From Syntrophomonas sp. UBA5314 (GTDB taxonomy: Bacteria; Bacillota; Syntrophomonadia; Syntrophomonadales; Syntrophomonadaceae): a stretch of 37,942 bases of DNA. This document shows positions 6,448 to 14,798 of this stretch, piece by piece. How positions within the stretch are numbered: the first letter of the stretch is position 1; every line of letters begins with the position of its first letter. The stretch spans positions 56,426 through 94,367 of the forward strand of contig DHRK01000066.1 in the NCBI GenBank assembly GCA_002410325.1, read 5' to 3'. Under the pieces are notes generated by a model. It was given only the letters and a program-made list of their open reading frames with translations. It made no database searches and was not told the DNA's origin. The translations under genes were made by a program, and so were the position numbers.

Positions 6448-7454
6448 ATGTTATAAACCCCGGCTTTGTAATGGCTCAAGTTTGCCTTTTTAGTATACCA
6501 GTCAATAGTGGCTTGCAGTCCCCGGGCAAGTCCTTCTTCACCTGCGTATTGGGGTTCCCAGCCCAGCAGTCGGCGGGCTCGGCTATGGTCGGCCCGAAGG
6601 CGTTCAACTTCACTGTTTGGGGGACGCAGGCGTTCTGCTTCACTGTGGATTTCTACTGAAACACTCATAAGACGGGCAATGCTTAAGGCCAGATCGCCAA
6701 TGGATATTTCATGGTTGCTGCCAATGTTGATGACTTCACCCACTGCCGCATCTGAAGCGGCAACCGCTATGAATCCTTTAACCGTATCCATAACATAATT
6801 AAAATCACGGGTAGGGCTGACCGCACCCAATTTTACAAGCCGCTGACCGCTGGCAATTTGGGTAATTATAGTCGGAATTACCGCCCGAGCTGACTGGCGC
6901 GGGCCATAGGTATTAAAGGGACGGATTATGGCCACCGGCAAGTCAAAGGAATGGTTAAAGGCCAGGGCCATCTGATCGGCACCGATTTTACTGGCCGAAT
7001 AAGGCGATTGGGGCTGAAGGGGGTGATCTTCGCTGATGGGTACGAAGCGGGCTGTACCGTATACTTCACTGGTTGAAGTGTGCACAACTTTGGCGACTCT
7101 CAGTTTTCGTGCTGCCTGCAGAATGTTAAGCGTACCCTTGACATTGGTATCGATATAGGAATTCGGCGAATGATAGGAATATGGAATCGCCACTAGCGCA
7201 GCCAGGTGTATGACTGCCAGGCAGTCTCGCATAGCCTGTTCCACCAAATGAGGATCCCTGATATCACCAGCGATAACCTCTAATTTATCCAGCATTTCCG
7301 GTGGCAGAGCATCCAGCCATCCCCAGGAGTTAAACGAATTATACATGACGAAGGCACGTACCTTACAACCCATCCGAACCAGTTCTTCGGTCAGATGGGA
7401 GCCAATAAATCCATCGGCCCCGGTAACCAGGATCCATCCTGCTTTCAGATCCAC
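6444..7454 (-). CDS. legB: LegB-type NAD-dependent nucleotide-sugar 4,6-dehydratase
   Basis: A 336-residue extended SDR enzyme. The NAD-binding loop GADGFIG is at 12-18, TSTSEVYGT at 126-134, and the YxxxK pair is Y152/K156 (YSASKIGAD). Enzymes of this group remove water from UDP-GlcNAc to give the 4-keto-6-deoxy sugar used by LegC. Start is GTG at 7454 with AAGGGA upstream. It overlaps legC by 4 nt and follows a NeuB-family synthase, forming a compact legI-legB-legC block. It differs from the PseB at 18484, which belongs to the inverting dehydratases. The exact product is not proven by sequence. Confidence 0.8.
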   Translation of the reverse strand: MDLKAGWILVTGADGFIGSHLTEELVRMGCKVRAFVMYNSFNSWGWLDALPPEMLDKLEVIAGDIRDPHLVEQAMRDCLAVIHLAALVAIPYSYHSPNSYIDTNVKGTLNILQAARKLRVAKVVHTSTSEVYGTARFVPISEDHPLQPQSPYSASKIGADQMALAFNHSFDLPVAIIRPFNTYGPRQSARAVIPTIITQIASGQRLVKLGAVSPTRDFNYVMDTVKGFIAVAASDAAVGEVINIGSNHEISIGDLALSIARLMSVSVEIHSEAERLRPPNSEVERLRADHSRARRLLGWEPQYAGEEGLARGLQATIDWYTKKANLSHYKAGVYNI

Positions 7455-7517
7455 GTTAATCCCTTCTTTTAATGAATTTCTGTCCTCTATGTAGTGAAAC
7501 TTTGTCCTGGAATTAAA

Positions 7518-8603
7518 TCATTTCTCTTCCAGCAATTCATCTGGCTCATAATCCTTGTCGGCAGTTCGGCCCAGCCAATCATAGTAATGGGTAGCCGGGA
7601 CACCAGTCCCCGGTCGTTTTACTCCCAAATTCTTTTCAGTAAATATTTCACCTTTCGCTATTTGCTTCAGGGCAATCAGGCTTCTTCGAGCTATTTTAAT
7701 ATTAGGCAGTTCGGATGGGGAAGGCCTTTTTTCTCCCGTTCCGAGCGCATCTTCCACCTGGCGTATGGACTTTACCATTGCCGCCAATTCATCAGGCTCA
7801 ATGGAGGCTTTTTGATCAGGACCTGGCAAATTCCTATCCAGAGTAAAGTGTTTCTCAATGATTGATGCGCCCCGGGCTGCGGCAGCTATGGGTATGGCTA
7901 TCCCCGTGGTATGGTCGGAATAGCCTACCCGGAGTCCAAAAATACCCTTTAAGGTGTCCATAGCCCGCAAATTAACATCTTCAAAAGGAGCCGGGTACTC
8001 GGTCGTGCAGTGCAGAAGGCTAACCTTTTTGTTTAACCAGGCCTGCCCTTCTTTTGAATCAAAAGTCTTTTTGAAAAGGTGCGATGATGGGGTGGGATTA
8101 TTGGGGAAAAGGTATCCGAAGGCCAGCATCCCAAGAGCGATTTTTACCTCGTCAAGAGTGCTCATACCTGTAGATAGAATAATCCTTTTTCGAGTTTGAG
8201 CAGCCTTAAGCAGTAGCGGCGCATTGGTAATATCTCCGGAGCTTATCTTAATTCGGGAGACCTTTAAACCAACCAGCATGGCAAGGCTTTCTAAATCGAA
8301 GGGCGTGGATAAAAATTCAATTTCCCGTACTTTACATTCTTTAATCAGTTCCCTGTGCTCAAGTTCGTTCAATTCCAGTTTTTTTACCATTTCCAACTGG
8401 GATTCTTTATTTCCAGTCGTTTGTAGCTGGTAGTCGGCCTTTGGAGCATAACGGCTTATTACCCGATCAGCCCGGAAAGTCTGAAACTTGATCGCATCAG
8501 CTCCCGCATCGGCTGCCACCTTTATCATTCTTTTGGCCAGTTTTAGCGAGCCATTATGGTTTATTCCAGCTTCCGCAATAAGGTAGACCCGATTAGTTTT
8601 CAT
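7518..8603 (-). CDS. NeuB/LegI-type nonulosonic acid synthase
   Basis: A 361-residue synthase that condenses phosphoenolpyruvate with a 6-carbon amino sugar to make a nine-carbon acid. The N-terminal TIM-barrel domain begins LIAEAGINHNGSLKLAKRM and contains DAIKFQTF, RIKISSGDI and HCTTEYPAP. It ends with IEKHFTLDRNLPGPDQKAS and a C-terminal SAF (antifreeze-like) domain from about residue 295 (RRSLIALKQIAKGEIF). It is distinct from PseI at 10962, so the island has two synthases. Its position before legB-legC suggests legionaminic acid, but N-acetylneuraminate cannot be excluded. No hydrolysing epimerase (LegG/NeuC) lies beside it. Confidence 0.85.
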   Translation of the reverse strand: MKTNRVYLIAEAGINHNGSLKLAKRMIKVAADAGADAIKFQTFRADRVISRYAPKADYQLQTTGNKESQLEMVKKLELNELEHRELIKECKVREIEFLSTPFDLESLAMLVGLKVSRIKISSGDITNAPLLLKAAQTRKRIILSTGMSTLDEVKIALGMLAFGYLFPNNPTPSSHLFKKTFDSKEGQAWLNKKVSLLHCTTEYPAPFEDVNLRAMDTLKGIFGLRVGYSDHTTGIAIPIAAAARGASIIEKHFTLDRNLPGPDQKASIEPDELAAMVKSIRQVEDALGTGEKRPSPSELPNIKIARRSLIALKQIAKGEIFTEKNLGVKRPGTGVPATHYYDWLGRTADKDYEPDELLEEK

Positions 8604-8723
8604 ATTATAGCTACCTCAGGTTTTGAGATATTACTAATATATGCGGCCGGGTTCTTCGGAGTCTCATAGCTCCCCGCTACTATTGAATCATAAACCTGGT
8701 CCAGGAAGTTGTGAAAGTATAGG

Positions 8724-9092
8724 TCAGGATGCTATATGCGGGACAAAGCAGCGTTCTAGTTCCTCTTGCCATTTATAATAGGCGGGTAGAAGACTTTGTT
8801 CGATTATGCCACTGATCATGCTCCTATTGCCTTCTTCAAATGCGGTGATTATGCCTTTTAACGCATTATTAATATTATCACTGCAATATTCCAATTGATT
8901 GGAGGATAGATTGCTTACAAGCGGTTGGACAGCTTTTTGAATTGATAACAAGGCCTCGATTACATCCTGAAATAAGGTCAAGGTTTCTTCAAAATGGCCT
9001 GCTTCAAATCTAAGCTTTATGTACTGTATTCCTTCCCCTATCGTATTAGAAAGGTCGAGCGACTGGCGGATAACTTCACAGTCATTGTCCAT
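8724..9092 (-). CDS. unrecognised helical protein in the glycosylation island
   Basis: A 122-residue soluble protein, predicted all-helical by eye, with no Cys clusters, signal peptide or membrane segment. Notable stretches are GEGIQYIKLRFEAGHFEETL and EALLSIQKAVQPLVSNLS, and it ends with an aromatic-rich helix (AYYKWQEELERCF). ATG at 9092 is chosen because AGGAGG lies 6 nt upstream; the frame could extend to 9125 without a ribosome binding site. About 120 nt of non-coding sequence flank it on each side, unlike the tight spacing of the sugar genes. I do not recognise an enzyme fold. A structural or regulatory partner of the glycosylation machinery is possible but unproven. Confidence 0.7.
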   Translation of the reverse strand: MDNDCEVIRQSLDLSNTIGEGIQYIKLRFEAGHFEETLTLFQDVIEALLSIQKAVQPLVSNLSSNQLEYCSDNINNALKGIITAFEEGNRSMISGIIEQSLLPAYYKWQEELERCFVPHIAS

Positions 9093-9248
9093 ACTTAGAC
9101 CTCCTCTTATCAAAACCATTGTCAATCAAATCGGAACGGTTCTATATTAACCTGCAAACCTTCGTTGCTGAACAAGAAGCTATAGTATTGGCCAGCACAG
9201 GAAATCTATAGCTAACTATCTAGGCAAAATCATATTTTATAGACTTCC

Positions 9249-10241
9249 CTAAAACTCCGCTATAAGAACTTCAGCCGCCCTTCTTGCTCCGCCTCCATCA
9301 ATTAAATGCCTCCCTTTTTGAATCATTAATTCTCTCTTAGAAAAATCATGCGAAAGGCTGTCCAAATTTCTGTATAAAAGTCCGGCTGAAATCTTATGAT
9401 GCCATCCCATATTTATGGCAAATCCGCTCCTGTCAGCTTCTTCGGCCAGCATAAGCTGGTTGCCGGCTGTAATGATCAAAAGGGATGGTACACCGCAAGC
9501 CGCTAGCTCGTAAACCGTACTTCCGGCAGCGCTGAAACATAAATCACTTTTTTCCATAATTGCTTTCATATTGGGACTATTATACAGATGGATATTGCTG
9601 AGCGATTTTACCATACTTACAATTTCATTACCGTGTGGGTTGGCCGGACCAATGATAACATGCCATTCGAGGTCGCTAAAATTATTATAATCCTTAATTA
9701 GTTCAATAACCTGTTTCGTAACACATTCAACATCAGCAGCTCCAAAGCTGATCATTATATGGCGGAGATCTTTATTGAAATGGTAAGCTGTGTTATAAAA
9801 CTCATCACGCATTAGGATATAATCAGGGCCTAGCAAGAAATGGGCTTTTCCCCGATAATTAAGCTGAGGAGCATATAGATTACCATTAATTACATAATCT
9901 ACATCGAAAATATACCGGTTCAAATCATCTATGTAAACAGAAACAATTTCGGATTTTGCAATCCTATCCAGTGCTTCCTGGTCTACGGCATAGCTGTCTA
10001 CCACGAGTAGACCGGCGGCCATTTTTTGGCTGACATATACATCATACGCAGCATCTTCATAAAAAGACAGGTTCTCAGGTACCGATACCGTTTTAAAACT
10101 CGTTATATTTTCTGGATTCCTGGTTAAAAATACTACCTGCGCTCCCCTGGACCTTAATTGGGTAGCTAAAGCTTGAGTTCTTACCAAGTGTCCAAATCCG
10201 ATTTGAGAATTTCCATCCGCTCTAATTATTACCAAATTCAT
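9249..10241 (-). CDS. pseG: PseG, UDP-sugar hydrolase of pseudaminic acid synthesis
   Basis: A 330-residue GT-B-like hydrolase that releases UDP from UDP-2,4-diacetamido-2,4,6-trideoxy-L-altropyranose, giving the free sugar for PseI. The N-terminus IIRADGNSQIGFGHLVRTQA is diagnostic, with H18 in the GxGHxxR motif. The C-terminal half carries CFSAAGSTVYELAACGVPSL, the nucleotide-binding region, followed by AEEADRSG. Length is normal. The ATG at 10241 has a modest GGTGA site. It sits 21 nt after the PIG-L gene. Confidence 0.9.
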   Translation of the reverse strand: MNLVIIRADGNSQIGFGHLVRTQALATQLRSRGAQVVFLTRNPENITSFKTVSVPENLSFYEDAAYDVYVSQKMAAGLLVVDSYAVDQEALDRIAKSEIVSVYIDDLNRYIFDVDYVINGNLYAPQLNYRGKAHFLLGPDYILMRDEFYNTAYHFNKDLRHIMISFGAADVECVTKQVIELIKDYNNFSDLEWHVIIGPANPHGNEIVSMVKSLSNIHLYNSPNMKAIMEKSDLCFSAAGSTVYELAACGVPSLLIITAGNQLMLAEEADRSGFAINMGWHHKISAGLLYRNLDSLSHDFSKRELMIQKGRHLIDGGGARRAAEVLIAEF

Positions 10242-10262
10242 CTTATCACCAGTTTATTGTCC

Positions 10263-10952
10263 CTATCTTGCTTCAATATTTCTCCCCAGGATAAAAGCTT
10301 CAGCCGCCTGTACGCCAATACATGCACCCCTCCAACGTGCCAAGTGTTCAACAGCTTCTAGCGACCGGGAATGAGGCCATGCTCTCATTTCACTGCTATA
10401 TAATCTCAGAGCCCTTAACTTATTTTCCAGCGTATCGCTGACATCCACATACCAGTTTGGACAAAAAGAGGAAGCCAAACCAGTGGCCTGCCATTCCGTA
10501 CTGGAAGGTACTTCGAAAAAGAGCAGCCTTCGGATTGACTGTCCCGGGAAGGGACGACAGGCAGTCACTACGGCTTTATGGGCAATTTGGTGATCAATAT
10601 TTACATCTCCGGAATGGTGAGTATAAACGATTTGAGCCTGATACTCAGTAATAATGTTCTCTATTACCTTTACGATATCAAGCAAATCAAGCGAATCCAT
10701 ACGATTATCTGGAAAGCTGCGCAAGACTAGCGACTTTACTCCCAGAAGCATATTGGCTTGTTTAGCGCTTTGGGCTAATTCAGAAAGTTCAGTCTGCCGT
10801 CTTTTTCGCTTCCTTATGTCATCCCGGCTGGTTAACCCTTCCGCAAGTATTAAAACATGGACCTGGTCGCCATTTTCCACGTGTCTTGCTATTGCTCCCC
10901 CACAACCCAATACCTCATCATCAGGATGGGCGGCTACGACTAAAATATTCAT
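10263..10952 (-). CDS. PIG-L/LmbE family N-deacetylase
   Basis: A 229-residue zinc-dependent deacetylase of the PIG-L family. The metal-binding motif AAHPDDEVLGCGG lies at 7-19 and a second metal/catalytic segment is THHSGDVNIDHQIAHKA. Family members remove acetyl groups from N-acetyl sugars (for example GlcNAc-PI or GlcNAc-malate). GAGGTG precedes the ATG, and it sits 9 nt after pseI and 21 nt before pseG. This suggests it deacetylates a pseudaminic-type sugar or precursor so that another group can be attached. It is not part of the core pathway, so the substrate is inferred from context. Confidence 0.85.
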   Translation of the reverse strand: MNILVVAAHPDDEVLGCGGAIARHVENGDQVHVLILAEGLTSRDDIRKRKRRQTELSELAQSAKQANMLLGVKSLVLRSFPDNRMDSLDLLDIVKVIENIITEYQAQIVYTHHSGDVNIDHQIAHKAVVTACRPFPGQSIRRLLFFEVPSSTEWQATGLASSFCPNWYVDVSDTLENKLRALRLYSSEMRAWPHSRSLEAVEHLARWRGACIGVQAAEAFILGRNIEAR

Positions 10953-10961
10953 GGCTTCACC

Positions 10962-12017
10962 TCAAATAAATTCCCAGCTTATCGGGGTACCTTTTTTTAC
11001 ATCTCTGGTTATCTTTTTTCCTAGAAAAATATCATAATACTTTGGGGAAAGGCCAAAACCGGGTCTGATAATTTTCATGTTCTTAAGCGAAAATGTATCT
11101 CCTGCTTTCATGTCTTGAGCTACATAAAGCGACCGACGAAATTTTAATGATTTACTTTCTGCTTCACCGGGAGCATAGTATACCCTACCTAACGCCTGCC
11201 ACGCTCTTTGAGTTTCAAGAACTAATTGCTTCATTTCTTCCGGTTCCAGGGAGAACACCGAATCGACACCACCGTCAGCTCTAGACAGAGTAAAATGCTT
11301 TTCTATCAAAGTCGCCCCTAATGCTACAGATGCTACGGCCGCTCCAAGTCCCAGAGTATGATCGGAAAGGCCGACCTGGCAGGCAAACAATTCACGCATG
11401 TGGGGTATGGTCAACAAGTTGCTTTCCTCAGGACTGGCAGGGTAGGAACTGGTGCATTTCAATAGAATCAGGTCTTTACACCCGTACGATCTGGCAGCTT
11501 CCACCGTTTCTCCCAATTCGGCCACTGATGCCATACCGGTCGATATTATCATGGGTTTTCCGGTTGTGGCTACCTTTTTTATCAAAGGTAAATCAGTGTT
11601 TTCAAAAGATGCAATTTTGTAGCAGGGAACATTTAGCGACTCCAGAAAATCAACCGCAGTTTCGTCAAAAGGTGTACTGAAAACAATAAGCCCCAAATCC
11701 CTGCACTGTTTAAATATGGCCTCATGCCATTCCCAAGGAGTATAGGCCTCTTGATACAATTCATAAAGGCTCTTGCCCTGCCAGAGGCTGTCTTTATCAT
11801 CTATAAAAAAATCCCCTTCAGCCAGATCAAGGGTCATTGTATCAGCTGTATACGTTTGAAGCTTAAGGGCATGAACACCTGAAGCAGCAGCCATTTCTAC
11901 GATTTTTAATGCTCGCTCCAATGACTGGTTATGATTTCCCGATATTTCAGCTATAATAAAGGGACGACTTTCAACCCCGACTTTATAGCCTCCAATATTG
12001 ATGCTCAAATGATCCAT
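10962..12017 (-). CDS. pseI: PseI, pseudaminic acid synthase
   Basis: A 351-residue NeuB-family enzyme that condenses the PseG product with phosphoenolpyruvate. The N-terminus RPFIIAEISGNHNQSLERAL and the segments ALKLQTYTADTMTLDL and YKIASFENTDLPLI are typical of the pseudaminate branch rather than sialic or legionaminic synthases. The C-terminal SAF domain starts near residue 295 (RRSLYVAQDMKAGDTFS). GGAGGTAAAC precedes the ATG. It lies between the formyltransferase and PIG-L genes in one operon. Confidence 0.92.
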   Translation of the reverse strand: MDHLSINIGGYKVGVESRPFIIAEISGNHNQSLERALKIVEMAAASGVHALKLQTYTADTMTLDLAEGDFFIDDKDSLWQGKSLYELYQEAYTPWEWHEAIFKQCRDLGLIVFSTPFDETAVDFLESLNVPCYKIASFENTDLPLIKKVATTGKPMIISTGMASVAELGETVEAARSYGCKDLILLKCTSSYPASPEESNLLTIPHMRELFACQVGLSDHTLGLGAAVASVALGATLIEKHFTLSRADGGVDSVFSLEPEEMKQLVLETQRAWQALGRVYYAPGEAESKSLKFRRSLYVAQDMKAGDTFSLKNMKIIRPGFGLSPKYYDIFLGKKITRDVKKGTPISWEFI

Positions 12018-12039
12018 GTTTACCTCCGCATAGTTAATG

Positions 12040-12717
12040 CTACTTTTGTTTTTTGGTAATTACTACATCGGCTTTTATACAGTCAGACCTTAGCGATGCA
12101 CGTTCAAACTCAAGCCGAAAATGATCTGTCTCGATAAATGCACGAGGATAATTATCCGCATCTAACATTCTAATATAGTCAAACATTTTTTCTAAACTGT
12201 CCAAATCCGCAATATTGCTCTCTTCGGGTCGTCTACGGGAAAAATAGTATCCTTTGCCATCTTGCGCTATGGGCTCAGGTTGATTATCAACCATATCCTT
12301 AATCATACCAGTAATAATAGCAGCAGCACGCAGATATATCTCTTCGGCAGAGCCGTATAACGAAAGCGGTTTTTTCATATAAACCGGGCCCGCATCGAGT
12401 TCTGCTTCACACCTAATCGCGGAAATTTGAGTTTCGTATATTCCCCTCGCTATGAGGTTTTGGAGAGGACTCCCTCCCCTGCCGAAAGGCAGATCGGTCA
12501 TATGAAAGATTACGCACTTAAAATTCAAATAAATTTCTTCCGGAATGATATAAGACCAGTGGGGGAAAAAGACATAGCCAGGGTCGATCTTGCTGAGATA
12601 TTGGTAGGTCAAGTCTTTCTTATGGTAAATTGGTATGAAGTTGCCCTGAGCATTATGGTTCAGTTCTGCAATAATTCCGTTATATCTCTTATGGTTGACT
12701 GCTACGATATGGTTCAT
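12040..12717 (-). CDS. methionyl-tRNA-formyltransferase-like sugar N-formyltransferase
   Basis: A 225-residue protein with the formyltransferase fold. The catalytic region reads FHMTDLPFGRGGSPLQNLI (H72), and CEAELDAGPVYMKK supplies the conserved Asp (D108). In the usual N-x-H motif the Asn is replaced by Ile (I70). It lacks the tRNA-binding C-terminal domain of Fmt. In this context it should use formyl-tetrahydrofolate to formylate an amino group of the pseudaminic precursor, similar to PseJ-type enzymes, as an alternative to PseH acetylation. The acceptor site cannot be read from sequence. Confidence 0.8.
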   Translation of the reverse strand: MNHIVAVNHKRYNGIIAELNHNAQGNFIPIYHKKDLTYQYLSKIDPGYVFFPHWSYIIPEEIYLNFKCVIFHMTDLPFGRGGSPLQNLIARGIYETQISAIRCEAELDAGPVYMKKPLSLYGSAEEIYLRAAAIITGMIKDMVDNQPEPIAQDGKGYYFSRRRPEESNIADLDSLEKMFDYIRMLDADNYPRAFIETDHFRLEFERASLRSDCIKADVVITKKQK

Positions 12718-12805
12718 CGCATCACCAGCTTAAAATTTTTTATTATTCCGGTCAGCCACTTTTTTATTGCAACTTGCCCGATTTCTTTAACTCAACGTTT
12801 TCTGG

Positions 12806-13348
12806 CTAAATATTTTTAATAATGTTTTTTAGTATTGACCTGTACCCCAGCCAATTTTTATGCTGGTAAGAATAATTGAGAACCTCATGCCTCTCGCCAT
12901 TTCTTACTATATCGCTTATTGTATTTTCCCTTATGAAACCAAGCCTTTCATGATATGCCTGGCTCACTTGGTTTGAGGCTAATACTTTACTGCGCAGTAA
13001 TAGTATTTGCAGGGTATCAAAAATATGGCTAAGCCCCATATACCCCATTAGTAAACCGGTCCCTCTGGGCATGCCGTCCTTACCTATATAAAATCCCCAC
13101 CAGCATATCCTTTCCGATGGTTCCATATCCGTAAAATAAACCAGGCCAACCGGTTCTTGTGCGAACTCAAATATTAAATAAACATCGTTTTCTTTAAGCC
13201 TTTTAAACCAGGCTTGGTGTTCTTCCCAGGAAATAATATGATTGGAAAGCATACTATTGCGGATGCGATCCGAATTACGCCATCGCAAAACCATAGCCAG
13301 GTCTTCTTTACACAGGGGTCTTAAACTCCCCAGATTTATATCGGGCAT
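12806..13348 (-). CDS. pseH: PseH, UDP-4-amino-altrosamine N-acetyltransferase
   Basis: A 180-residue GNAT-fold acetyltransferase. It begins with LRPLCKEDLAMVLRWRNSDR, contains ISWEEHQAWFKRL and the GxGLL-type acetyl-CoA region (MPRGTGLLMGYM), and ends with a short basic tail. PseH transfers acetyl from acetyl-CoA to the C4 amine made by PseC. GGAGAT lies upstream of the ATG at 13348. Its position beside the formyltransferase means two enzymes here could compete for the same amine. Confidence 0.88.
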   Translation of the reverse strand: MPDINLGSLRPLCKEDLAMVLRWRNSDRIRNSMLSNHIISWEEHQAWFKRLKENDVYLIFEFAQEPVGLVYFTDMEPSERICWWGFYIGKDGMPRGTGLLMGYMGLSHIFDTLQILLLRSKVLASNQVSQAYHERLGFIRENTISDIVRNGERHEVLNYSYQHKNWLGYRSILKNIIKNI

Positions 13349-13362
13349 AATATAATCTCCAA

Positions 13363-14130
13363 TTAAATAACATATCTTCGAACCGGAACACCTTTGTCAC
13401 TTAAAAAGAGCTTGGCCTGCAGCGGGGTTTGTTCAGTGAAGTGAAATATGCTGGCAGCTGCCACGGCGGAGGCGTTTGCTTCTATAATAGCATCGTAGAA
13501 GTGCTGGTAGCTTCCAGCTCCACCCGAAGCAATCACCGGTATTCCAACGCTGTCTGTAACCGCCTTAATCAGTTCAAGATCATAGCCCTGCATCATACCG
13601 TCATTCTCAATGGAGGTGACCAAAATTTCTCCGGCTCCTAGTTTCTCTACCTTTTTTGCCCATTCTACCAGTTCCCAACCGGTGGGTTGCTGCCCGCATT
13701 GACTGAAACATTCATAAAAACCCTGAGCGTTTTTTCTTACATCAATACTAGCAACCACACACTGCGCGCCAAAGGTATCGGCGATATCACTTATGAGGCC
13801 CGGATTTTTATATGCTTCTGTGTTTATACTGACTTTATCTGCTCCAGCCCGTAGTAAGTTCTTCACCTGGTCAATCGAAGTAATGCCTCCACCAACGGTA
13901 AGCGGTACAAAACACTCCTGAGAAAATTCGGACACTGATATGTAATCAGGAGGCCTTCCTTCAGACTGAGCACTGATATCCAAAAGGATCAATTCATCCA
14001 CTTCTCGCAGGTTATATACCTTGATCGCTGGCAAAACTGGCCCTACGCGTCTCCAACTATTAAAGGCCTTGCCCTTAACCAACCCATAATTTTTCCATAA
14101 TAAGGTTGGAATAACCCGAATTTTTAACAT
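13363..14130 (-). CDS. HisF-like ammonia-channel partner of the sugar amidotransferase
   Basis: A 255-residue (beta-alpha)8 barrel homologous to imidazole glycerol phosphate synthase subunit HisF. By alignment to Thermotoga HisF, the ammonia-gate residues are kept (R5, E46, K99, E168) and so is D130 in ASIDVRK. The catalytic Asp11 is lost: the canonical CLDVKDG is TLLWKNYG here. This pattern fits a protein that conducts ammonia but does not make the histidine intermediate. It lies next to HisH-like and amidotransferase genes, in the arrangement known near Campylobacter pseA. The start at 14130 has a weak ribosome binding site. Confidence 0.85.
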   Translation of the reverse strand: MLKIRVIPTLLWKNYGLVKGKAFNSWRRVGPVLPAIKVYNLREVDELILLDISAQSEGRPPDYISVSEFSQECFVPLTVGGGITSIDQVKNLLRAGADKVSINTEAYKNPGLISDIADTFGAQCVVASIDVRKNAQGFYECFSQCGQQPTGWELVEWAKKVEKLGAGEILVTSIENDGMMQGYDLELIKAVTDSVGIPVIASGGAGSYQHFYDAIIEANASAVAAASIFHFTEQTPLQAKLFLSDKGVPVRRYVI

Positions 14131-14142
14131 AGCAAATCACTT

Positions 14143-14757
14143 TCAATAGTTTGATAAGAAATTTTTAATCAACTGAAACCCTGCCCGCTGGCTTTTTTCC
14201 GGATGAAATTGAACCCCGAAAACATTGCCTTTGGTTACGGCTGAAACAAAATCGATACCGTAATCGGTAACGGTTACTACATTGGCCGAATCGTGCGGTA
14301 CAAAATGATAGCTATGAACAAAATAAAAATCCGTACCATCATGTATGTTGGTAAAAAGAAGGTTGGGCTGGAGGCTTTTTATTTCATTCCACCCAACATG
14401 AGGGATTCTTAAATCTGTATCTGGAGGGCGAAGAACGCGTACCTCCCCTGGGATTAGATTCAGGCCATCAGTTTCTCCACCTTCGAAACCCTTGCTGGCC
14501 AGCAGCTGCATTCCCAAGCATATGCCCAAGAACGGTACTCCTTTTTGCGCAGCCCGGTTGATCGCACCAAGCCAGTCTTTTTGCTGTAAATTTCTCATTG
14601 CATCGGCAAAAGCACCTACGCCGGGTAATATAATATGATCAGCGTCACCGAGATCAAGGGGATTGTCAGTTATCATCACACTGGCACCGCATTCCTCACA
14701 GGCCCTGCGAATTGACTGCAAATTGCCCATGCCGTAATCAATAATCTTAACCGCCAT
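14143..14757 (-). CDS. HisH-like glutamine amidotransferase
   Basis: A 204-residue class I glutaminase that supplies ammonia. The triad is visible: C80 in GICLGMQLL, and H185 and E187 in GVQFHPEKSQ. The N-terminus IIDYGMGNLQSIRRACEE is typical of HisH. It pairs with the HisF-like protein 12 nt downstream, and the preceding gene encodes the sugar amidotransferase, so the three are best read as one complex. No other histidine genes are present, which argues against a role in histidine synthesis. Confidence 0.85.
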   Translation of the reverse strand: MAVKIIDYGMGNLQSIRRACEECGASVMITDNPLDLGDADHIILPGVGAFADAMRNLQQKDWLGAINRAAQKGVPFLGICLGMQLLASKGFEGGETDGLNLIPGEVRVLRPPDTDLRIPHVGWNEIKSLQPNLLFTNIHDGTDFYFVHSYHFVPHDSANVVTVTDYGIDFVSAVTKGNVFGVQFHPEKSQRAGFQLIKNFLSNY

Positions 14758-14798
14758 TCAAATCATCACCTGAAACGTTATTTACTATTGAAAGCAAT

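Noticed and set aside
8690..8710. Palindrome CCTGGTCCAGG between two island genes
   Set aside because: An 11-nt palindrome is expected by chance at this scale, and no promoter or repeat copies were found around it.
7518..12017. Sialic acid (N-acetylneuraminic acid) synthesis by the two NeuB-like genes
   Set aside because: One is clearly PseI. The other sits with legB-legC, and no neuC or neuA is present. A sialic acid route is not excluded for the second synthase but is less supported.
13363..14757. Histidine biosynthesis genes hisH/hisF
   Set aside because: No other his genes are present, the HisF homologue lacks Asp11, and both are embedded with a sugar amidotransferase in the pseudaminic acid operon.
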